Source: an uncultured Burkholderiales bacterium
GTDB taxonomy: Bacteria; Pseudomonadota; Gammaproteobacteria; Burkholderiales; Burkholderiaceae
Assembly: GCA_946480465.1 (NCBI GenBank)
Contig: CAMLJY010000071.1
Location: 1 to 28,004, forward strand
Reading direction: 5' to 3'
DNA length: 28,004 bases
In this document: positions 1 to 7,816 of the stretch, in pieces
Layout: each line of letters starts with the position of its first letter
How positions within the stretch are numbered: position 1 is the first letter of the stretch
Made by a program: the position numbers and the translations under genes
The notes under the pieces: model-generated
What the model was told of the DNA's origin: nothing
Seen by the model: only the letters and a program-made list of their open reading frames with translations
The model's database searches: none

Positions 1-60
1 CCAGGCCCAGGCCCAGGCCCAGGCCCAGGCCCAGGCCCAGGCCCAGGCCCAGGCCCAGGC
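1..60. repeat. Hexamer tandem repeat, 10 x CCAGGC
   Basis: Ten perfect, uninterrupted copies of a 6-bp unit run from the window edge, so the true tract may be longer. The unit is a rotation of GGCCCA, which recurs at 2295-2312. The minus strand reads as GGG runs separated by three bases, a G-quadruplex-capable pattern. The tract ends 29 bp before the -35 element of the LacI-family regulator gene. Such tracts are prone to copy-number change by slippage (general knowledge); any effect on expression is inference. Confidence 0.95.
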
Positions 61-89
61 CGGCGTGAACGAATCCCCGTAGAAACCAT

Positions 90-119
90 TGGACACGCGC
101 GTTGGCGGTCCCTTATAGT
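90..119 (+). promoter_or_regulatory. Sigma-70-type promoter of the LacI-family regulator gene
   Basis: TGGACA at 90-95 (five of six matches to TTGACA), an 18-bp spacer and TATAGT at 114-119 make a good housekeeping promoter. Transcription should start near 126, just before the palindromic operator at 128-139, so a repressor bound there would block its own gene. This also rules out a TTG start at 102, which lies upstream of the -10 box. Confidence 0.65.
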
Positions 120-127
120 TCGCGGAC

Positions 128-139
128 GCAAACGTTTGC
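128..139. promoter_or_regulatory. PurR/RbsR-type operator O1
   Basis: GCAAACGTTTGC is a perfect 12-bp palindrome with the central CpG typical of LacI-family operators. It matches the core of the E. coli PurR box. It sits at about +2 to +14 relative to the predicted start, suited to autorepression. Three more copies with the same 10-bp core lie at 2236, 2490 and 5991. Confidence 0.8.
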
Positions 140-161
140 TTGGAATCGAAGAGCCGCCGCC

Positions 162-1175
162 GTGACCACGATCAAAGACGTCGCCAAGCACGCCGAGGTG
201 TCGTTCACGACCGTCTCGCACGTGCTCAACGGCACCCGCAACGTCAGCGCCGCGGTGCGCGAGCGGGTGCTGAAGGCGGTGCAGGAGCTGCAGTACGTGC
301 CCAGCGGCATCGCGCGCAGCCTGAAGACCAACCGCACCCACACCATCGGGATCATCATCCCGAACAACTCCAACCCGTTTTTCGCCGAGGTCGTGCGCGG
401 CATCGAGGACGCCTGCTTCGAAGCCGGCTTCTCGGCCATCCTCTGCAACACCGACGACCTCCCCGCCAAGCAGCAGGCCTACGCGCGCCTGCTCGGCGAG
501 AAGCAGGTCGACGGCATCGTCGGCCTCTCGTCCGGTGCCGAGGACCAGCTGGTCGAGGTGCTGCGCGGCATCGGCGTGCCGCTGGTCGTGCTGGACCGCG
601 AAGCCGGCGGTGGCGACATCGACCAGATCGGCATCGACCACGAGCAGGGCACCTCGCTGGCGATGAACCACCTGCTGCTGCTGGGCCACCGCCAGATCGC
701 CTGCATCGCCGGACCCCTCAGCACCGGGCCGGCGCGCCTGCGCGCGCAGACCTACCAGCGCGTGCTGCAGGGGGCCGACATCGCGACGCCGGCCGGCTTC
801 GTGCGCGAGGCCGACTACACCAGCGCCGGCGGCCACGCGGCCACGCTGGCGCTGCTGTCGCGCCCGCAGCGGCCGACGGCCATCTTCGCCAGCAACGACC
901 TGATGGCGATCGGCTGCATCGCGGCCGCCAGCTCGCTGGGCCTGCGCGTGCCGCAGGACCTGTCGGTCGTGGGCTTCGACGACATCGCGCTGGCCGCCTA
1001 CACCAGCCCGCCGCTGACCACCGTGGCGCAGCCCAAGCACGAGGCCGGCCGCCTCGCCGCCAACCTGCTGCTGGAGCGGGTGCAGGGCCGCCGCACGCAG
1101 CCGCGGCGCGAGCGCCTGGCGACCACCTTGTGCGTGCGCCAGTCCACCTGCCCGCCGGCCGGAGGCGCGGCATGA
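162..1175 (+). CDS. LacI-family transcriptional regulator, PurR/RbsR type
   Basis: DNA-binding repressor predicted to control the purine scavenging locus. The GTG start at 162 (SD-like GAAGAG at 148-153) gives 337 residues, the usual family length, and puts the helix-turn-helix (TIKDVAKHAEVS, then TTVSHVLN) at residues 2-25. The hinge IARSLKTN carries the leucine that in PurR intercalates at the central CpG. A periplasmic-binding-protein-like effector domain follows from about residue 60. The recognition helix is nearly that of PurR, matching the AAACGTTT-core sites nearby. Its stop overlaps the ribokinase start (ATGA). Whether the effector is ribose, a purine base or a nucleoside cannot be read from sequence; the linked ribokinase favours an RbsR-like role. 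Confidence 0.9.
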   Translation: MTTIKDVAKHAEVSFTTVSHVLNGTRNVSAAVRERVLKAVQELQYVPSGIARSLKTNRTHTIGIIIPNNSNPFFAEVVRGIEDACFEAGFSAILCNTDDLPAKQQAYARLLGEKQVDGIVGLSSGAEDQLVEVLRGIGVPLVVLDREAGGGDIDQIGIDHEQGTSLAMNHLLLLGHRQIACIAGPLSTGPARLRAQTYQRVLQGADIATPAGFVREADYTSAGGHAATLALLSRPQRPTAIFASNDLMAIGCIAAASSLGLRVPQDLSVVGFDDIALAAYTSPPLTTVAQPKHEAGRLAANLLLERVQGRRTQPRRERLATTLCVRQSTCPPAGGAA

Positions 1176-2179
1176 GCGCCCTCGTGGACACCGGCGGCGA
1201 TGCCGCGATCGTCGTGCTCGGCAGCGTCAACCTCGACACCGTGCTGCGCTGCGCGCGCCTGCCCGCGCCAGGCGAAACCGTTCAGGGCCACGCGCTGGAC
1301 CGGCACCCCGGCGGCAAGGGCGCGAACCAGGCCGTCGCCGCGCGCCGCCTGGGGGCGGTGGTGCGCTTCATCGGCTGCGTCGGCGACGACGAGGCCGGCC
1401 GCTGCGCGCTCGGCGCGCTAACGGCTGAAATGATCGACACCACCGGCGTGCGCCAGGTGGCCGAACCCACCGGCGTGGCGCTGGTGCTGGTCGAGGATGC
1501 CGGCCAGAACTGCATCGCCCTGCACCCTGGCGCCAACGAGGCCCTGGACCGGGCACAGGTCGACGCGCAGGCGGCCGCGATCCGCACCGCGCAGGCGCTG
1601 GTCTGCCAGCTCGAGACGCCCCAGGACGCCACCTGGCACGCCATCGGCGTCGCCCGCGCCGCCGGCGTTCGCGTGCTGCTGAATCCTGCGCCCGCGCAGG
1701 CGCTGGACGCTGCGCGCCTGGCCGACGTGGACGTGCTGGTGCCCAACGAATCCGAAGCGCTGAGCCTGGCCCGCTTGACCCATCCGGCCGGCCAGGCGCC
1801 CGCGGACGCCCGCGAGGCGGCGCTGCAACTGCGCGCGGCCGGCGTGCGCACCGTGGTGGTCACGCTGGGCGGGCAGGGCGTGCTGGTGGCCGACGGCGAC
1901 GGACTGCGCTGCTTCGCCGCGCCGCCCGTCGAGGCGCGCGACACCAGTGGTGCCGGCGACACCTTCGTCGGCGCACTGGCGGTGGCCCTGGGCCGCGGCG
2001 CCGCGCTGGACGACGCCGTGGCCTGGGCGCAGGCCGCCGCCGCCATCAGCGTGACCCGCCGCGGCACGATGGCTGCGATGCCCCGCCTGGCCGAGATGCC
2101 GGCCCTCGCGGCCGTTGCAGCGGCGTCCGCGGCCAGTGCCGCGCCGGCAAGCCCGGCTTCGGTGCTTCAACGCGCCTGA
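1172..2179 (+). CDS. rbsK: Ribokinase (PfkB family)
   Basis: Cytoplasmic sugar kinase predicted to phosphorylate ribose to ribose 5-phosphate with ATP. Both PfkB signatures are present: GGKGANQA at residues 47-54, in the substrate-binding region, and DTSGAGDTF at 257-265 with the catalytic aspartate D263. The early GSVNLD segment (17-22) is typical of ribokinases. The gene is 335 residues and overlaps the regulator by 4 nt, so the two are co-transcribed and probably translationally coupled. The last ~25 residues are an alanine/serine-rich tail beyond the kinase fold. No rbsD or ribose-specific transporter is seen, so the ribose likely comes from nucleosides cleaved by the nucleosidase encoded next. 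Other PfkB sugar or nucleoside kinases are the alternative. Confidence 0.88.
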   Translation: MSALVDTGGDAAIVVLGSVNLDTVLRCARLPAPGETVQGHALDRHPGGKGANQAVAARRLGAVVRFIGCVGDDEAGRCALGALTAEMIDTTGVRQVAEPTGVALVLVEDAGQNCIALHPGANEALDRAQVDAQAAAIRTAQALVCQLETPQDATWHAIGVARAAGVRVLLNPAPAQALDAARLADVDVLVPNESEALSLARLTHPAGQAPADAREAALQLRAAGVRTVVVTLGGQGVLVADGDGLRCFAAPPVEARDTSGAGDTFVGALAVALGRGAALDDAVAWAQAAAAISVTRRGTMAAMPRLAEMPALAAVAAASAASAAPASPASVLQRA

Positions 2180-2235
2180 AAGGCCCACGATGCACCGCCT
2201 TGAAGCCCACGAACGCCTTTCGCACGTTACGCGCG

Positions 2236-2245
2236 CAAACGTTTG
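2236..2245. promoter_or_regulatory. PurR/RbsR-type operator O2
   Basis: CAAACGTTTG core in the context GCGCAAACGTTTGGCT, about 57 bp after the ribokinase stop. Together with O3 it brackets the hexamer repeat tract; the centre-to-centre distance is 254 bp. That arrangement suits repressor-mediated looping (inference). Confidence 0.75.
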
Positions 2246-2294
2246 GCTGGCATGCGGCTTGCACGGTTCCTCGTGCGCGAAGCGAGCGGCCGAA

Positions 2295-2392
<98 letters not shown>

Positions 2393-2489
2393 GCCAAGGC
2401 GATCCGGAATCGTTCCCCTTTGGGCGAGGCCGTCACCAGGGCCTCCGCAGCCACACGACCGCGGGCATCCTCCCCGGCATTTCAGAAGC

Positions 2490-2499
2490 CAAACGTTTG
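2490..2499. promoter_or_regulatory. PurR/RbsR-type operator O3
   Basis: CAAACGTTTG core in the context GCCAAACGTTTGCGC, immediately before the Shine-Dalgarno of the nucleosidase gene. A repressor here would block initiation or early elongation of the nucleosidase/nucleotidase/porin transcript. I could not assign a convincing -35/-10 pair next to it. Confidence 0.78.
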
Positions 2500-2520
2500 C
2501 GCAGTTTGAAGGAATCCACC

Positions 2521-3492
2521 GTGCCTAGAGTCGAAAATGAGCGTCAACCCGGCCTGCGGCGCCTGAGCGACCCCACGCCCCGCTTCGGCATCGTCAGCGC
2601 CTTCGGGGCCGAGGCCGACATGCTGGTCGCGCGGACCGAAGAAGCGCGCACCTGGCGCGTCAACGGCAACCGCTTCGTCGCTGGCCGCCTCTGCGGCATC
2701 GACGTCGTCATCGTGCTGTGCGGCGTCGGCATGGTGAATGCCGCGATGGTCACGCAGGCCATGATCGACCACTTCAACGTCGAGCGCCTGCTGATGAGCG
2801 GCATCGCCGGCGGCGTCGATCCCGGCTGCCAGGTGGCCGACGTGATGGTGCCCGAGCGTTGGGTCATGCCGATGGAGGTGTACTGGTCGTCCGACGGCTG
2901 CGTGCCCGCACCCTGCGGCACGCCGGGCGACCTGGCGCCGCTGGGCCTGAGCCTGGCCTGCGACGCGCAGGGCAGGCCGCTGGCCGACTACCGCATCGAC
3001 ACGCCCTTCGGCCCGGTCGCCACCGGCCTCTTCCTGCGCGACACCTACGTGATGCACGAAGGCAGCGGAGACGAAGGCGAGTTCCGCTTCGACTTCCCCG
3101 TCGATGCACAGATGCTGGCCGTGGCGCGCGCGCTGCGCCCGGCGCTGCGCCGCACCGGCCCGCGCGAAATGACGGTGGCGGTCTCGCACGAGCCACGCAT
3201 GGTCGTCGGCGGCACCGGCGCCAGCTGCGGCGCCTTCCTCGCCAACCCGGCCTACCGCCGCTACCTGCAGGACACGCTGCAGGTGCGCGTCATCGACATG
3301 GAGACCGCCTCGCTGGCGCAGGTGGCCTACGCGAACCGCGTGCCCTACCTCGCGTTCCGCAGCCTGTCCGATGCCGCGGGCGGCGATTGCAGCCGCGACG
3401 TCGGCGCCTTCTTCGGCAGCGGCCTGGCCGAGGCGAATGCCTCGGCCGTCACGCTGGCCTTCCTGGGCGCCTGGGCCGACCGGCCGCGCTGA
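2521..3492 (+). CDS. MTAN-like nucleosidase (phosphorylase superfamily)
   Basis: Predicted cytoplasmic enzyme cleaving the N-glycosidic bond of a purine nucleoside, related to 5'-methylthioadenosine/S-adenosylhomocysteine nucleosidase. Start GTG 2521 is chosen because GAAGGA (2508-2513) lies 7 nt upstream; the in-frame TTG at 2497 lies inside operator O3. The glycine-rich segments FGIVSAFGAE and CGVGMVNAA, then MSGIAGGVD, match the family. VIDMETASLAQ holds E261, and SLSDAAGGD holds D284, corresponding to the ribose-binding glutamate and base-protonating aspartate of MTAN. At 323 residues it is longer than MTAN (about 230), with an insert around residues 125-190. Genomic pairing with ribokinase suggests hydrolysis to free ribose; phosphorolysis remains possible. 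Exact substrate unknown. Confidence 0.8.
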   Translation: MPRVENERQPGLRRLSDPTPRFGIVSAFGAEADMLVARTEEARTWRVNGNRFVAGRLCGIDVVIVLCGVGMVNAAMVTQAMIDHFNVERLLMSGIAGGVDPGCQVADVMVPERWVMPMEVYWSSDGCVPAPCGTPGDLAPLGLSLACDAQGRPLADYRIDTPFGPVATGLFLRDTYVMHEGSGDEGEFRFDFPVDAQMLAVARALRPALRRTGPREMTVAVSHEPRMVVGGTGASCGAFLANPAYRRYLQDTLQVRVIDMETASLAQVAYANRVPYLAFRSLSDAAGGDCSRDVGAFFGSGLAEANASAVTLAFLGAWADRPR

Positions 3493-3550
3493 ACCATCCT
3501 GCCCGCAGGGGCCCGCACCTCGTCGTCCTATCAACCGAAAGACACGACCC

Positions 3551-5425
3551 ATGAAGTTCCCGTTCGCCCTGTCCACGCTGGCCCTGCTGCTGGCCGGCTG
3601 CAGCCTCCCGCCGAAGGCGCCCACCCCGGCCTCCCCCTCGGCCCCCGCCGCCGGCGCGGCGCCCGGCACGCTGGCGCTGACCATCCTGCACGTCAACGAC
3701 CACCACGCGAACCTCGAGCCGCACAAGAACTTCGCGTTCAAGCTCGACGGCCAGTCGATGACGGTGGACCTGGGCGGCTTCGCCCGCGTGGCGACGGTGA
3801 TCCGTGAACGCGCGGCGCGCGGCGGCGCGGTGCTGAAGGTGCACGCGGGCGATGCCAACACCGGCACGCTCTTCAGCACCGTGTTCGAAGGCGAGGCCGA
3901 CGCGGCGGTGATGAACGCGGTGTGCTTCGACAGCTTCACGCTCGGCAATCACGAGTTCGACGCTTCCGACGCCGGGCTGGCCAAGTTCCTCGGCTTCCTG
4001 CGTGCCGATGCCGCGTGCAAGACGCCGGTGCTGTCGGCCAACGTGGTACCGGCCGCCGGCACGCCGCTGCGCGCGGCCGACGGCACCCCGGCCTTCCAGC
4101 CGTACACGGTGCGCCAGGTCGGCGGTGTCGCGGTGGGCATCGTCGGCGTCACGGTCAAGCAGAAGACGGTGGTCTCGTCGCGCCCGCTGCCCACAACCCG
4201 CTTCGACGACGAGGTGGAGGCCACGCGCACCGCCATCGAGGCGCTGCAGCGCCAGGGCGTGCGGCACATCGTCGTCGCCAGCCACATCGGCTACGGCAAC
4301 GAACGCCTGCTGGCGACGCGGCTGCCCGAGGTGGACGTGATCATCGGCGGCGATTCGCACACGCTGCTGGGCGAACCGCTGAAGGCCTTCGGCCTGCCGG
4401 TGCAGGGGCCGTACCCCACGCTGGAGAAGAACGCGGACGGCCACACCGTCTGCATCGCCCAGGCCTGGGAATACAGCAAGGCCGTGGGCGTGCTGGACGT
4501 GCGCTTCGATGCCCAGGGTCGCGTGGCCGGCTGCGGCGGCGAGGCCGTCGTGCCGATCGGCGACAACTTCAAGCGCGACAAGAAGCCGCTGCAAGCCGAT
4601 GCGCAGGCGGCGCTGCTGCAGCGGCTGGCGGCCGCACCCGCCGGCACCAGCGCGCTGCGCGTGGTCGAGCCGGATCCGGCGGTGGCCGCACTGGTTGCGG
4701 GCTATCGGCAGAAGCTCGACAGCGCGATGAGCGGCCGCATCGGCGCCGCGCCGCAGGCCCTGTGCCACGTGCGGGTGCCCGGCGCCGCCGCCACGCCCGC
4801 CTGCGGGCCGCACGGCAGCGACACCGCGCAATGGGTGGCCCAGGCCTTCCTGGACGCCGCGCGCCGCGCCGACGTGGCGCTGCAGAACGCCGGCGGGGTG
4901 CGCACCGGCGTGCCGGCCGGCGACATCACCTACGACACCGCCTACAAGGTGCTGCCCTTCGCCAACACGCTGGTCGAACTGGAGATGAGCGGAGCCGAGA
5001 TCGTGGCTGCGCTGGAAGACGGCGTGTCGAACTGGTTCGACCCCGCGGCCAGCGGCTTCCGCGGCTCCGACGGCTCGCACCCCTACGCGGCGGGGCTGCG
5101 CTGGTCGCTGAACCTGGACGCGCCCCGGGGCCAGCGCTTCTCGGCCGTGGAGGTGCGCGACCGCGCCAGCGGCCGCTGGGCGCCGATCGACCCCGCGCGC
5201 AAGTACGTGCTGGTGACCAACGACTTCATCGCCTCCGGCCGCGACGGCTACGCCACGCTCGGCAAGGTCTGGGCCGACAAGAGCCGCAGCGTCGACACCG
5301 GCCTCTACTACACGCAGACCTTCGTCGAGGCGATCACCCGCGCCCGCACGCTCGCGCCGCTGCCGTCCGAGCAGTACTCCAACCGGCAGGTGGTCACGAG
5401 CCGCCCGTTGCCGACGCGGCGCTGA
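3551..5425 (+). CDS. Lipoprotein 5'-nucleotidase (UshA/NadN-like)
   Basis: Exported metallophosphatase predicted to strip phosphate from nucleotides outside the cytoplasm so that nucleosides can be imported. ATG 3551 opens a lipoprotein signal with lipobox LLAGC (C17) and a Pro/Ala/Ser-rich linker. The calcineurin-like domain follows: HVNDHH with metal ligands D50 and H52, then GDANTG, LGNHEFD (N133-H134) and GGDSHT. The C-terminal 5'-nucleotidase domain shows QNAGGVRTG, which contacts the substrate phosphate in the family, and LPFANTLVELEMSG. Its 624 residues are slightly longer than UshA. The 58-bp gap from the nucleosidase gene and the porin after it support one transcript. AMP, other nucleotides or NAD are plausible substrates; sequence does not separate these. 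Confidence 0.9.
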   Translation: MKFPFALSTLALLLAGCSLPPKAPTPASPSAPAAGAAPGTLALTILHVNDHHANLEPHKNFAFKLDGQSMTVDLGGFARVATVIRERAARGGAVLKVHAGDANTGTLFSTVFEGEADAAVMNAVCFDSFTLGNHEFDASDAGLAKFLGFLRADAACKTPVLSANVVPAAGTPLRAADGTPAFQPYTVRQVGGVAVGIVGVTVKQKTVVSSRPLPTTRFDDEVEATRTAIEALQRQGVRHIVVASHIGYGNERLLATRLPEVDVIIGGDSHTLLGEPLKAFGLPVQGPYPTLEKNADGHTVCIAQAWEYSKAVGVLDVRFDAQGRVAGCGGEAVVPIGDNFKRDKKPLQADAQAALLQRLAAAPAGTSALRVVEPDPAVAALVAGYRQKLDSAMSGRIGAAPQALCHVRVPGAAATPACGPHGSDTAQWVAQAFLDAARRADVALQNAGGVRTGVPAGDITYDTAYKVLPFANTLVELEMSGAEIVAALEDGVSNWFDPAASGFRGSDGSHPYAAGLRWSLNLDAPRGQRFSAVEVRDRASGRWAPIDPARKYVLVTNDFIASGRDGYATLGKVWADKSRSVDTGLYYTQTFVEAITRARTLAPLPSEQYSNRQVVTSRPLPTRR

Positions 5426-5558
5426 CGAACCGACCGCGCCCGTCCCGTTCGCGGCCCGCTGCAGGGCGCGCTCGCCGACTTCGGTCGCCCGAGCCGCGTC
5501 CCGGGCGGCGTCGCGCCCGCCATCCCCGTCCGTTCCACCCTGCCATCGAGGTATTTCC

Positions 5559-6644
5559 ATGAAGCACATCCTGATCGCGCTGGCCGCCGCCAGCGCTGCC
5601 GCCGGCGCCGCGGCCCAGTCCAACGTCAGCGTCAGCGGCACCGTCGACCTCGCGGTCCGCAGCGTCGACAACGGCGCCGGCCGCCAGCACATGCTGGTGC
5701 GCGACGCCATCAACAGCAGCCGCCTGCGCTTCATCGCCAACGAGGACATGGGCGGCGGGCTGCGCGCCAACGTCTTCCTGGACATGCAGGTCCGTGCCGA
5801 CGACGGCACCACCTCGTCCACCTTCTGGGAGCGCCGCTCCACGGTCAGCCTGATCGCGCCCTGGGGCGAGATCCGCCTCGGCCGCGACGGCTCGCTGCAC
5901 AACTCCGTGCCCGGGGACTTCGACGCCCTGAACGGCAAGGGCGTGGGGAACACGATGAACCTCTCGACGCCGCGCAATTTCTCCAACACGCAAACGTTTG
6001 CTCGCATGAACAATGCGATCTCCTACCTGCTGCCGTCGAAGCTGCTGGGCGGCCTGTACGGCCAGCTGCAGATGGCCCCCGGCGAGGGCGGCAACGGCAC
6101 GCGCACCCGCGCCGCCGGCATCGGCTGGCGCAAGGGACCGGTGGAGGCGCGCCTGACGCACGGCGAGACCGACGTCACCACCGTCGCCGTCGTCAATCCG
6201 CTGACCGGTGCCAGCACCGTCCAGACGGTGCCGCGGGGCAAGTTCAGCTACAGCTCCCTCGGTGCGTCCTACGACTTCGGCGTGGCGCGGGTGATGGGCT
6301 CGGTGACGCGCTGGGGGTCTGCCGACGCGCTCGACGGCGCCGGCAGCCGCAAGCAGGTGAACCTGAACCTCGGCGCGATGGTGCCGGTGGGCAGCGGCAG
6401 CTTCAACTTCGCCGTCACCACCGCGAACCGGTCCGGCCTGGGCAGCGACGCGCAGGACTCGCGGCAACTGGCCGCGCAGTACATCCACCGCCTGTCCAAG
6501 CGCACGGCGCTGTTCGTCAGCGCCGCGCGCATCTCGCAGGACGCGCTGGCCAACGTCAAGGACTCGCAGGTCAACGTCGACGGCACGCTCTTCACCGGAC
6601 GCACCGGCACCAGCTTCGACATCGGCATGCGCCACAGCTTCTGA
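5559..6644 (+). CDS. Outer-membrane porin (Gram-negative trimeric type)
   Basis: Sixteen-strand-type general porin predicted to admit nucleotides or nucleosides. A Sec signal peptide (MKHILIALAAASAAAGAAAQ, cut after AAAQ) leads into SNVSVSGTVDLAVR, the usual first strand of betaproteobacterial porins. FIANEDMGGGLRANVFLDMQ and RRSTVSLIAPWGEIRLGRDG are conserved family segments, and the protein ends in phenylalanine (GMRHSF), as needed for outer-membrane assembly. Length is 361 residues. A perfect PurR-type palindrome lies 431 bp inside the gene (5990-6001), encoding part of NTQTFARMNNAISY. Placement between the nucleotidase and nucleoside ABC genes suggests a specialised channel; pore selectivity cannot be read directly. 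Confidence 0.9.
   Translation: MKHILIALAAASAAAGAAAQSNVSVSGTVDLAVRSVDNGAGRQHMLVRDAINSSRLRFIANEDMGGGLRANVFLDMQVRADDGTTSSTFWERRSTVSLIAPWGEIRLGRDGSLHNSVPGDFDALNGKGVGNTMNLSTPRNFSNTQTFARMNNAISYLLPSKLLGGLYGQLQMAPGEGGNGTRTRAAGIGWRKGPVEARLTHGETDVTTVAVVNPLTGASTVQTVPRGKFSYSSLGASYDFGVARVMGSVTRWGSADALDGAGSRKQVNLNLGAMVPVGSGSFNFAVTTANRSGLGSDAQDSRQLAAQYIHRLSKRTALFVSAARISQDALANVKDSQVNVDGTLFTGRTGTSFDIGMRHSF
5990..6001. promoter_or_regulatory. Intragenic PurR/RbsR-type operator O4
   Basis: GCAAACGTTTGC, identical over 12 bp (and over ACGCAAACGTTTGCT) to O1, lies inside the porin gene and encodes part of the residues TQTFA. It is 3.5 kb from O3 and about 790 bp before the BMP gene start. It could act as an auxiliary looping operator, like lacO2 within lacZ, or as a roadblock to transcription of downstream genes; both are inference. 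Confidence 0.7.
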
Positions 6645-6662
6645 CGCGTCTTTCACGCGTCA
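6642..6662 (+). terminator. Hairpin at the porin stop codon
   Basis: TGACGCGT (6642-6649) and ACGCGTCA (6655-6662) form a perfect 8-bp stem with a 5-nt loop, and the TGA stop is part of the stem. No T-run follows, so it is more likely a 3'-end stabiliser or partial terminator than a full intrinsic terminator. Confidence 0.45.
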
Positions 6663-6683
6663 TCGATCCCACTGCCTGTAGCT

Positions 6684-6710
6684 GGCCGGCGGCACCGCAG
6701 GGCGCCGGCC
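6684..6710 (+). terminator. Second hairpin between porin and BMP genes
   Basis: GGCCGGCG (6684-6691) pairs with CGCCGGCC (6703-6710) around an 11-nt loop, directly after the hairpin at the porin stop. No T-tract. Two stems in tandem suggest RNA processing or partial termination that sets the porin-to-transporter ratio (inference). Confidence 0.4.
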
Positions 6711-6796
6711 CGGCTGCTTCCCCTGCGCGGCGCACCGCGCCGCGACAACGCTGTTCCCCGGCCCCAAGCGAGGCCGCGGCCCTCAGGAGACTTCGC

Positions 6797-7816
6797 ATGC
6801 TGAACCGCTTCCGGCGCCCGCGCGGCGCGACGTACCTGTGCACGCTGGCGCTGGCTTGCGCGGCCGCCGGCCCCGCGGCGGCCGCGGATGCGGCGCCCGC
6901 CGTCATCTACGACCTGGGCGGCAAGTTCGACAAGTCCTTCAACGAATCGGCGTATGACGGCGTGCGGCGCCTGAAGCGGGACGCGGGCATCACGGCGCTG
7001 GAGTTCGAGATCGCCAACGAGGCCCAGCGCGAACAGGCGCTGCGCCGCTTCGCCAGGCGCGGTGCCGACCCGGTGGTGGTCGTCGGCTTCACCCAGGCCG
7101 GTGCGCTGGCCAGGGTGGCGCCGGAGTTCCCGAAGACCCGCTTCACGATCATCGACGGCCGCGTCGACGCGCCGAACGTGCAGTCGCTGACCTTCAAGGA
7201 GCACGAGGGCGCCTTCCTGGCCGGCCTGCTCGCGGCGCAGTCCAGCAAGACCGGCAGGATCGGTTTCGTCGGCGGCATGGACATCCCGCTGATCCGCCGC
7301 TTCCAGTGCGCCTACGAGCAGGGCGCGCAGCACACCGAGCCGCGCGCCGCCGTGGTGTCGAACATGACCGGCACCACCCCAGCGGCCTGGAGCGACCCGA
7401 CGCGCGGTGCCGAGCTGGCGCGCAGCCAGTTCACCGCCGGCGCGGACATCGTCTTCGCCGCCGCCGGCGGCACCGGCCTGGGCGTGTACCAGGCCGCGAA
7501 GGAGGCGAAGCGCCTGGCGATTGGTGTCGACAGCAACCAGAACGGCCTGCACCCCGGGACCATGCTCAGCTCGGTGCTCAAGCACGTGGACGTGGCGGTC
7601 TACACCACGGTGATGGAAGCGCGCGATGGCCGCTGGCAGCCGGGGCCGCGGGTGCTGGGCCTGAAGGAGCGGGGCGTCGGCCTGGCGATGGACGCGCACA
7701 ACGCGCCGCTGGTGTCGCAGCAGACGCGCCGCCGCCTGTCGCAGGCCGAGGCCGCAGTGGCGACGGGCAAGCTCAAGGTCGTCGACTACACGGTGGACAA
7801 CTCGTGCAAGCACTAG
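6797..7816 (+). CDS. BMP-family nucleoside-binding protein 1 of an ABC importer
   Basis: Periplasmic substrate-binding protein of the basic membrane protein (Bmp/PnrA) family, whose characterised members bind purine nucleosides. Start ATG 6797 has AGGAGA 7 nt upstream. The N-terminus is a Sec signal (hydrophobic stretch then AAAADAAP); no good lipobox is visible. The family motif GGKFDKSFNESAYDG (about residues 40-55) includes the DKSFN ligand-binding segment. FKEHEGAFLAG, GFVGGMDIPLIRRF, AAAGGTGLGVYQAA and IGVDSNQNGLHPG follow in family order. Length is 339 residues. It heads the transporter genes and its stop overlaps the likely ATPase start. A second paralogue is encoded at 12641. Confidence 0.9.
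   Translation: MLNRFRRPRGATYLCTLALACAAAGPAAAADAAPAVIYDLGGKFDKSFNESAYDGVRRLKRDAGITALEFEIANEAQREQALRRFARRGADPVVVVGFTQAGALARVAPEFPKTRFTIIDGRVDAPNVQSLTFKEHEGAFLAGLLAAQSSKTGRIGFVGGMDIPLIRRFQCAYEQGAQHTEPRAAVVSNMTGTTPAAWSDPTRGAELARSQFTAGADIVFAAAGGTGLGVYQAAKEAKRLAIGVDSNQNGLHPGTMLSSVLKHVDVAVYTTVMEARDGRWQPGPRVLGLKERGVGLAMDAHNAPLVSQQTRRRLSQAEAAVATGKLKVVDYTVDNSCKH

Noticed and set aside
1..60. CRISPR array or origin iterons at the left edge
   Set aside because: A 6-bp unit without spacers is a simple tandem repeat, and no replication gene or DnaA-box cluster is nearby.
102..161. TTG start at 102 for the LacI-family regulator
   Set aside because: It lies upstream of the predicted -10 box and transcription start, and it would put 20 non-conserved residues before the helix-turn-helix. 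GTG 162 gives the standard family N-terminus.
3449..6013. Long minus-strand frame (854 codons) opposite the nucleotidase and porin genes
   Set aside because: Antisense shadow of high-GC coding sequence; its product is Arg/His/Gly-rich with no domain, while the plus strand encodes clear families.
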